A stretch of DNA of 64,000 bases from the NCBI GenBank assembly GCA_007922195.1, contig ML681964.1, positions 3,452,325 to 3,516,324 on the forward strand. Direction: 5' to 3'. Shown piece by piece: positions 57,411-64,000 of the stretch. This stretch comes from Podocnemis expansa (taxonomy: Eukaryota > Chordata > Testudines > Podocnemididae). A model generated the notes under the pieces. The model saw nothing but the letters and a program-made list of their open reading frames with translations. It was not told where the DNA came from and searched no databases. Both the position numbers and the translations under genes were made by a program. How positions within the stretch are numbered: position 1 is the first letter of the stretch; each line of letters opens with the position of its first letter.

Positions 57411-57520
57411 AAAGAGGTAGCTGTGTTAGTCTAGTTAACAAAACAAACAGGGAGCCCTGAGGCACTTTTAAAGCCTAACAAATTTATTTATCACATGTGC
57501 TATTATGGAAGAAAATTGTA
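57411..57520 (+). mobile_element. Hairpin SINE-like retroposon fragment
   Basis: AGAGGTAGCTGTGTTAGTCTAG, GGGAGCCCTGAGGCAC and AACAAATTTATTTATCACATG match the head and first arm of the family at 13585-13805. The 3' half is lost. Confidence 0.7.
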
Positions 57521-58065
57521 TGAGTAAAAGGTAAGCAGAACTGTGCTTAGCCTGACTTGATTGAGGGGAGTTACCATGAACTGAACTGCACTCGCTAAGC
57601 AAGGTGTTCAGATGCCAGATGGATTCTCAGTTGAGAGAGAAAGGAGAGGTTGGGGAGAAGTGTTTCACTTGGAGGTATGGGCTTGGCCTAAATGTCACAA
57701 GCACTATTCGATCTGCCCATCCCTTGTTAAAAGGTAGAGCCGATTTAACTCCATAGCACATCTTTGAAGCAACCACTGAAGCTGAAATGACTGATAATCA
57801 GGTCTAAATGCTGCTGTGAGACAGTGTTTCTGTGGAAGAGACTGCCAGCCTGCATTGGCACTGAAAGTCCCAAGGACAGCAATGGTGAGTGGGGTTTGGT
57901 TGAGGGAGAAGAGAGAGGCACATTAAAGGAACTCTTGTTTGGAACTGTGTTTTATTGACTTTGCTCCAGAATGCCAGATTCATGACTTGGAACCGTATAT
58001 AAATAAATTTCCTAGTCCACCAAAATTTTTTACAAAGCATCATTTGCCAACATCATTATCGCATA
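57521..58065. other. Unassigned sequence
   Basis: Nothing supported is seen, apart from the octamer at 58058-58065 that borders the next element. Confidence 0.4.
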
Positions 58066-58587
58066 CAGAGCTGTCGGGGGGGGGGGGGTGAGAGGGGCGA
58101 TTGCCGCTGGCTGCGTGGTTCCCTGAGCCCCACACTGTCCTGCCATGAGAGGACGTTGCAGAGCCCAAACTGCTCCTCCCCATGGCTGTGCTGTCTCCCA
58201 TCCCCTCCCTGCTGCCTTCAGCTGAAGGAAGCTGAGGGAAGAGGGAAGGCGGGAGGGTGAAACCGTCCTCCACTCTGAGCCAGCTCACAGAACACCTGGC
58301 CCAGGGGGCAGAAAAGGCCAGTCCAGAGTCCGGGGTCCATTCTTTCGCCCCTCCCCTGGGCTGGCTGTTCCACCTTGGGAATGGGGAAGGGCCGCCCAGA
58401 GGCAAGGTGGAAGAGCAGAGCTCTGCCACTAAACTGGCCTACCCCACCCCCAGGGGCTGAGTGGCTGGTTAAGGGGATGGGCAGAATTGCGGGGCCAGCC
58501 TCTGTGCCAGCCTGCCTCCCCCCAGTGTGTGGGGGGGCCCACAGGCCGATTGGCCCTGGGCCCTGCACCCCCTTAGGGATGGCCCTG
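58066..58587. mobile_element. GC-rich non-autonomous hAT-type element (522 bp)
   Basis: It starts CAGAGCTGTCGGGG and ends CCTTAGGGATGGCCCTG (inverted complement CAGGGCCATCCCTAAGG), giving degraded inverted ends. The flanking octamers ATCGCATA (58058-58065) and ATCTTATA (58588-58595) match at 6 of 8. A run of 13 G at 58076-58088 lies next to the left end. Several overlapping frames of 63-129 codons on both strands are Pro/Gly/Ser-rich translations of the GC-rich interior. Confidence 0.6.
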
Positions 58588-58654
58588 ATCTTATATCATT
58601 ACTATCTTGAGAGGCTGTTATCTTTGAGAGTTTCTGAACTAACCATTTTTTGTC

Positions 58655-59216
58655 TTGCATAAGAACATGTGATCAGCCTTACTGGGTCAGACCAGTGGTC
58701 CACCTAGCCCATTAACTCTGATAGTGGTCAATGCCAGGTGCTTCAGAGGGAACGAAGAGAATAAGGAATCATGGAGTGATCCATCCCGGTCCTCCAGTCT
58801 CCGCTGCTGGCGAACAGAGACTAGGAATACTTCAGAGTGTGATATTGCATCCCTGCCCATTGGTGGGCCTATTCTCAGTGAACTCATCTAATTATTTTTT
58901 GAATCCTGTTACAATCTTGGCCTTCACAACATCCCCTGGCAAAGAGTTAAACAGGTTGACTGAATGTTCTGTGAAGAAATACTTCCTTTTTGTCATTTTA
59001 AACCTGTTGCCTATTAATTTCATTCAGTGATCCCTTGTTCTTGTGTTACGTGAAGTATTAAATAGTATTTCCTTATTTGCTTTTTTCACACCAATCAAGA
59101 TTTTAAAGACTTCTATCTTATCCCTGCTTAATCGTCTCTTTTCCAAGTTGAAAAATCCCAGTTTTGTTAATCTCTCCTCAGATGGAAGCTGTTCCACACC
59201 CCTAATCATTTTAGTT
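58655..59216 (-). mobile_element. CR1 LINE, 3' part, minus strand
   Basis: On the plus strand this begins AGAACATGTGATCAGCCTTACTGGGTCAGACC and continues into TCACTGAATGTTCTGTGAAG-like, CTTTTTGTCATTTTAAACCTG and GTCTCTTTTCCAAGTTGAAAAATCCC, the antisense of a CR1 subfamily's C-terminal coding region and 3' UTR. The minus strand keeps readable pieces such as IETKMIRGVEQLPSEERLTK and FNLEKRRLSRDKIEVFKIL. It is interrupted at 59217 by a SINE and resumes at 59347. Confidence 0.85.
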
Positions 59217-59346
59217 TCAATCAATCAATCAATCAAATCATAGGGCTGGAAGGGACCTTGTGAGATCATCGAGTCCAACCCCCTGGGAATTGAACCCAGG
59301 ACCTTCTGCATGTTAAGCGAGAAGGTACCTCCATATACAAGGACAG
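59217..59346 (-). mobile_element. Tortoise Pol III/SINE-type SINE, 5'-truncated (130 bp)
   Basis: On the minus strand a tRNA-derived part (CTTAACATGCAGAAGGTCC, then the B box GGTTCAATTCC) runs straight into a CR1-type 3' tail (CCCAGGGGGTTGGACTCGATGATC, GGTCCCTTCCAGCCCTATGATT) and ends in (GATT)n units. A tRNA-type head with a CR1 tail is the known plan of the tortoise Pol III/SINE family, which borrows CR1 machinery for mobilisation. The A-box side is missing, so this copy is truncated. It is flanked by TAGTT on both sides (59212-59216 and 59347-59351) inside another CR1. Confidence 0.8.
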
Positions 59347-59806
59347 TAGTTGCTCTTCTTTGTACCTTTTCCTATTCCAATATGTCTTTTTTGAGATGGG
59401 GCAATCAGATCTGCACACAGTATTTAAGATGTGTACATACCATGGATTATGTAGTGGCATTAACATATTTTCTTTCTTGTTATATATCCCTTTCTTAATG
59501 GATCCTCACATGCCATTAGTTTTTTTGCTTGCCACTGCACACTGAACAGAAGTTTTCAGAGAACTATCCAAAATTGACACCAAGCTCTCTTTTTTCAGTG
59601 GTAAGAGCTAATTTAGACCCCATCATTTTATATGTAAAACTAGGATTCTGGTTTCCAATGTGCATTACTTTGAATTTATCAACACTGAATTTCATTCATT
59701 GAATTTCATACCATTTTGTTGGCTAGTCACCCAATTTTGTAAGATCACTTTGTCACTCTTTGCAGTCTGCTTTGGACTTAATTACCTTGAATAATTTTGC
59801 ATCATG
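59347..59806 (-). mobile_element. CR1 LINE, continuation toward its 5' side
   Basis: After the SINE the antisense CR1 continues with TTGCTCTTCTTTGTACCTTTTCC, GATGTGTACATACCATGG and AACTAGGATTCTGGTTTCCAATGTGCATTACTTTGAA, corresponding to the C-terminal half of the reverse transcriptase. It is diverged, with many disruptions. It fades near 59806 within a block corresponding to the sequence next to the FADD active site. Confidence 0.8.
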
Positions 59807-60739
59807 AGATACATCCAATAAAACGGTCACGAAGCACATCATGAAACACTTTCAGTTTTTACTATGCTGCCACAGCCCACTTTCACTCTCATAGTCTCAC
59901 CACTCATTAACCCTCTTCCCCCTACCCTGTAAATTCAAACACCTCCCTTAACTTCAATTCCTGGAGAAAAGTCTGCTGGCAAATATGATGTGGCTACTAT
60001 GAACTACAGGATCTTTGCTGTGATGAAAGCCACAGCATGGCTGTTCAGTGCTTTTGCCTCTCCAATTCCCCTCAGTTCTCTTATGCTCTGAGAAGATCAT
60101 CCATTAGCTTGAAGAAAGGGAAATGAACAGAAAAAGCCTGTCACTGCCCTTCTCAAGTGAGAGAGCACAAAGCTCTGTAGAGTCTCACTCTTCTGAAAAA
60201 CACAATATGATGTTGTGATCTCAAGAACACCTCAATGCCAAATGGTTCATGGTTCTATAACAGGTACTCCTACTAGGCCTGGCAAGTTCACTACACAACA
60301 CATTCCTGTCATAGTATTCATCTATAAAGAATGTCATGAGCTCTTAAGTGAAAGCCAGAACTACACTAAGCCTTCTAATCATCGTGTGATATGTGGATGG
60401 ATGATATTTAAGAAGTCACATATCCATACAAAACATTTTAAAACCGATATTCCAAGTAGAACTGACAAACGGGTTTCTTAAAGGCATGAGATAAGAGGTG
60501 TATCTCTCAGCCAAATGTAAATTAAACACTGTAAGGCAACACAATGGAAGCTCATTTGCATACAATATCAACCAAAGGACATGTCAACATGAGGTCACCA
60601 AGCATCAGAGAATAAACATTGGGGGTTGCTGAATGGGAATAAAAACAAAAACTTTGTGGGAACATAGGAGAAAGTCAAAAGGACACATCTTTGTGCATTA
60701 TGAGGGAGCAAAAAGGACAGCATTTTTTGCATCAAGTCA
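59807..60739. other. Unassigned sequence
   Basis: Nothing supported is seen. The text GCTCATTTGCATACAATATCAACCAAAGGA occurs at 60551-60580 and again at 61177-61206, a local direct repeat about 630 bp apart. It may mark a duplicated segment or the two ends of an old element. Confidence 0.35.
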
Positions 60740-61160
60740 TGGGCACTGGGGTTTCTAGAAGAAAGCTTTAGATGAAAATTACTTTAGACAACTATTTTAG
60801 TTTATTAAATTTAAGTTTAGGCTCTAAGAAATAGGTTACATTTTCATAACCCCACTGTGATCCTTGCATAGCATCTCTTATATCTTAACCTTTGCTAATA
60901 AACCTATGCTTTCTTTATGATAAATGTATCTTCTTGCTGTGATGTTATAAAGGACCTGATCCTGAGTTGTACCAGTCAAGCTATTGGGTATATGGTTCCC
61001 TTGGAAACAGTGATCCTGGCAGGTAATTACTGAGCATCCAGTGCTATGAGCTGGATGCTAGAGTGCGATGCTTTTTGAGGGGATTAGGAGGTACCTATTG
61101 CTAACTGGCAGAGCAAAGTAAGACTGCAGAGCTCTTAGAAGATTTGTTTAGTGAGTAGAG
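60740..61160 (+). mobile_element. Dispersed repeat, diverged relative of 52800-53530
   Basis: CTTATATCTTAACCTTTGCTAATAAACCTATGCTTTC, then GGAAACAGTGATCCTGGCAGG, resembles the same class of dispersed repeat with a TAATAAACC core. It is bracketed by a 30-bp direct repeat (60551-60580 and 61177-61206), so the whole interval may be one element. Confidence 0.4.
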
Positions 61161-61206
61161 ACTGGTTGGTTCAGCAAGCTCATTTGCATACAATATCAAC
61201 CAAAGG

Positions 61207-63034
61207 ATATGTCCCAGTTAAGAATCAGCAAGTCTCTCTCTTCCAGAAACCAGGGGGTAACCTGGTGACTCAAAGTCCTGAGCACCAAAAGTATCATCAC
61301 ACATGTATACATTATTCGGTCAGAGATGGCAGGAGACTTTGTCTAATATAGTTACCTACTAGGACTGGTTGAAACATAGGAAGTATTATGATTGATAAAC
61401 TGCCTTTTGAAATTAAATGAAAAAATATTTCTACAAAAATTGGCAACATCAAAATCTTCCACTTTTCAAGAAATTTTGTGACTTTTTAAAAATTGGTACT
61501 TCTCAGACTTTTTGTTAAAATCAGACAATATTTCCATTAAGTGAAAAGCTGGATTTAAAGAAGCAAAAATTTTTGATCTTGACATTAAAAACAATTTGCT
61601 CATTTCTTATAAAAGTGTGAAAAATTCTGAAAAAGAAAAAAAGATTACTTTTAACCCCAATGAAATGGAAACAACTTGCTTTTTTTGTTTTTGTTTTTTT
61701 GTTTTGTTTTTTTTTACAAAGTCATTTTCCTGATTTTTGATCAGGTCAAAAAGATAAATTCACACACAGCAACTTTTATTTCACATCCCATACACACAAG
61801 AAAGACAAACTATATTATTATTCTGATAAATTCTACAGCCACCAATAGCTTTGATGAGCACACAGTTCCAAAAACTCCATGGAATTCCCAAAATCTATTC
61901 CTCAGCAGTCTCCTATGTTTTTTACAGATACTGCCACTGAACAATAGTAAAGTTCCCTGCTAGGATCCCTGCTTCTACTATCATCATAATGATGCAACTA
62001 ACCATTACAAACAAATGTTTCATATACATATATCCTTCAAAGAAACTGTAATTCACTTGCATATTTTAAAGAATTGATTTATGATATGTAAAGCCCCTAG
62101 CCTTATAACATCTCATCTTGGTTAGCTGGAAGTTACTACATTCACTGTTTGGGTTTTTTTTTTTTTATACCTGTTACTGGTGCCAAACGATGAGACCTTG
62201 TTAACACTATTTCATTTATGTGCACAAGATACAGCCTCCTTTCAGGAAATTTAATGAACCATGGAAGGGGAAAAAAAAAGGAAACATCAAAGGAGTAGTG
62301 ACCCTTGCCCCAAAACCAAGTTGTAAAACCGTTTGAGTATTTTTCTAAAGCATCTTTCAGAGCTTTGTACTGTGTCTACACTGGAAGTGAAACTAGTGTG
62401 ACAAAAAAATTGGTATACAACTTGGGGGGCAGCCGATTAAAGTGTCAGATGTCCTCAGTTTAAAAGATGATGTAATCAATACAAACTACTGTACAAAGTC
62501 CATAGTTTGTATCAGTATAACTTGGTTCCTTTGTTCCATTTTCGTTTATTTACAGTACATTGATATGAGACTACCTACTGAAGTCTTAACATTAAGGTCA
62601 GATGCCATTTTCAAGAGAACTTCACGGGATTTCATCATCTTTCTTCTCCTTTTGAAGAGAATAAATTTGTCAGACAGACAGTGGCTAGAAGCTCCAGGCA
62701 GAAGTGTTGGTTTTTTAAATTACTTTGGTTATGTTGACACAGAAAATACTCTTTCAAGGGAAGAAAAGTAACAAAACCCTGGAGCTGAACATCATGGAAT
62801 TTTGGGGAAGTTTGAATTGAAGCTTTACAAGTCAGGCCCATCTCTAATTTGTAGTTATATATAATTTACTGAAGCATCTATTTGTTACATAGCAAGTCAG
62901 ACCACAGTAATGGTGGTTTCTTGGTTAATTGTAACTTTAAGGTATTACATGTTGCATTGTTCACTTCAGAAGGTAGCTGTTCTCCTGACATTCTGCCCGT
63001 AATCACTCCTATGCCCCTGGAAACAGAACTTCGG
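61207..63034. other. Unassigned AT-rich sequence
   Basis: It includes low-complexity AT-rich text with AAATTTT-type palindromes at 61400-61640, T-rich runs at 61678-61715 and 62154-62166, and a CTGTGTCTACACTGGAAG fragment at 62369-62387 that may be one end of a Harbinger-like MITE without a visible partner. No gene is supported. Confidence 0.4.
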
Positions 63035-63153
63035 CTGGTATAAACTGGAATACCTCTATGGGACTATAATAAAGCAAGTATAAATCAACACTGCTTAGAT
63101 GTTGATGGAGTTACACCAATTTGCACTGGGTGAGGATCTGGCCCTCCGTGTTT
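63035..63153. mobile_element. Very old amniote repeat fragment
   Basis: GATGGAGTTACACCAATTTGCACTGGGTGAGGATCTGGCCCTCCG resembles an ancient amniote-wide repeat with a TTACACCAATTTACACCAGGTGAGGATCTGGCCC core. The exact family is not asserted. Confidence 0.45.
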
Positions 63154-64000
63154 AAGTACTAATTTAGAGATAAATGCTTTTTATTGCTGTTTCAAGTATT
63201 TATCTCCTTGTGTCCTAATTTAACAAATAGCCTAGCAACATTAAAAGGATCTGTTTTCAAATTAATTTCAACGGTTTCCTTCACTATTCATTGCATACGG
63301 CTAATGCTAATTTTGGAAGAAAACTGGTGCTTAGCATTTTATATTCTCCTTAACTCATTTTACAAAGTGAAAGATTTTCTTCTTCAGTGCTTTACTTTGT
63401 CAACAGACCAAGCACAACGATAAGACCAGATTGAAGGAGATTCTTCATTAAAGACAGAAAAATAGTCCTAAATGATAATTAGCCGCAACTAAATCTCTCT
63501 GCAGCACGGAAATATTCTTCAAATAACAAAAAAAACTGCCTTAATTTATGCTAATATACTATAAAATGCAAAGACATGTTTAAGAATACAGCACTTTTGA
63601 CTTTTTACTGTGACTACATGGGAATAGAATGATTTGCATAATGGAGTTGTTAATTTCTCCTCACCAATTCTAATGCTTCTATCCTTAGCATGGAGGTTCT
63701 AGCATTAGAGTCAGGATATTATTCTTCCCCTTAAACTTTAATATTGATTTGATCAATTTATTATGTAAATAAGGAAAATCTTCAAGATTGAAATAAGAAA
63801 GTTAATTTCCCTGTTAATATCCTGACTCATTCTTGTATGGTAATATGCAGGTGTGGGAGTGATCTCCTCTTGCATGTGACAATAAAACAATAGCCACGAA
63901 CCATCAGGTTTGGAATCAAAATGCACTGGAAGAGTTAACGCTACAATCCCTGCAGAAGTCTTTCACAGATTCTTGTCTCTCCATGATTCTCTCCATTTAT
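63154..64000. other. Unassigned AT-rich sequence
   Basis: Nothing supported is seen up to the window end. Confidence 0.45.

Noticed and set aside
1..64000. CRISPR arrays, bacterial operons, phage or plasmid features
   Set aside because: There are no regularly spaced direct repeats with unique spacers and no prokaryotic gene organisation. All evidence indicates vertebrate nuclear DNA.

Overview
This window is vertebrate nuclear DNA: AT-rich, intron/intergenic in character, with no bacterial, phage or plasmid gene organisation. The repeat content points to a sauropsid, most likely a cryptodiran turtle. Evidence for this is abundant CR1 LINEs, a tRNA-derived SINE tail of the tortoise Pol III/SINE type inside a CR1 (59217-59346), an R4/Dong-type LINE, a decayed DIRS-type element, several hAT and PIF/Harbinger-like non-autonomous DNA transposons, and endogenous-retrovirus-type LTRs. 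The species call is inference. A crocodilian or other sauropsid is not excluded.

Host genes: almost none is visible. The one good candidate is an isolated 174-bp (58-codon, phase 0/0) minus-strand exon at 13278-13451 with consensus splice sites. I could not name its gene. If it is real, much of the window is intron of a minus-strand gene. Nearly every long open frame in the window belongs to a transposable element or is an artefact of GC-rich repeat DNA.

Layout. 1-13 kb: mostly unique sequence with LTR-like remnants, a CR1 tail, a GC-rich block, hAT-type elements (8781-8962 is bounded) and a decayed minus-strand DIRS-type reverse transcriptase (9845-10560). 13-20 kb: the candidate exon, a hairpin SINE-like retroposon with a 13-bp target-site duplication, a hAT element, an (ATT)n tract and old amniote-wide repeats. 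20.07-24.2 kb: a nearly full-length R4/Dong-type LINE on the minus strand, broken by one frameshift and one stop codon. It carries a tRNA-like A/B-box promoter at its 5' end and lies head-to-head with a 3' fragment of the same family. 27.5-32.2 kb: two degraded CR1 stretches hit by a hAT (perfect 8-bp duplication), a 692-bp solo LTR (4-bp duplication) and a 1.76-kb palindrome-rich GC-core element that contains a 400-bp assembly gap. 33.8-36.9 kb: an LTR remnant containing another hairpin SINE, plus two Harbinger-like MITEs. 41.9-44.1 kb: a young CR1 with a 690-codon open reverse-transcriptase frame. 44.9-45.7 kb: a second, fresher copy of the GC-core element. 49-64 kb: more CR1, SINE, hAT and dispersed-repeat copies separated by sequence in which I recognise nothing.

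The elements can be ordered in time by nesting. The old plus-strand CR1 is interrupted by the solo LTR and by the GC-core element. The LTR at 33.8 kb is interrupted by a hairpin SINE. The CR1 at 58.7-59.8 kb is interrupted by a tortoise-type SINE. Most interesting for follow-up are the R4-type pair with a Pol III-like head, the two palindromic GC-core elements with TTTCGAAA-rich arms, and the unassigned exon.
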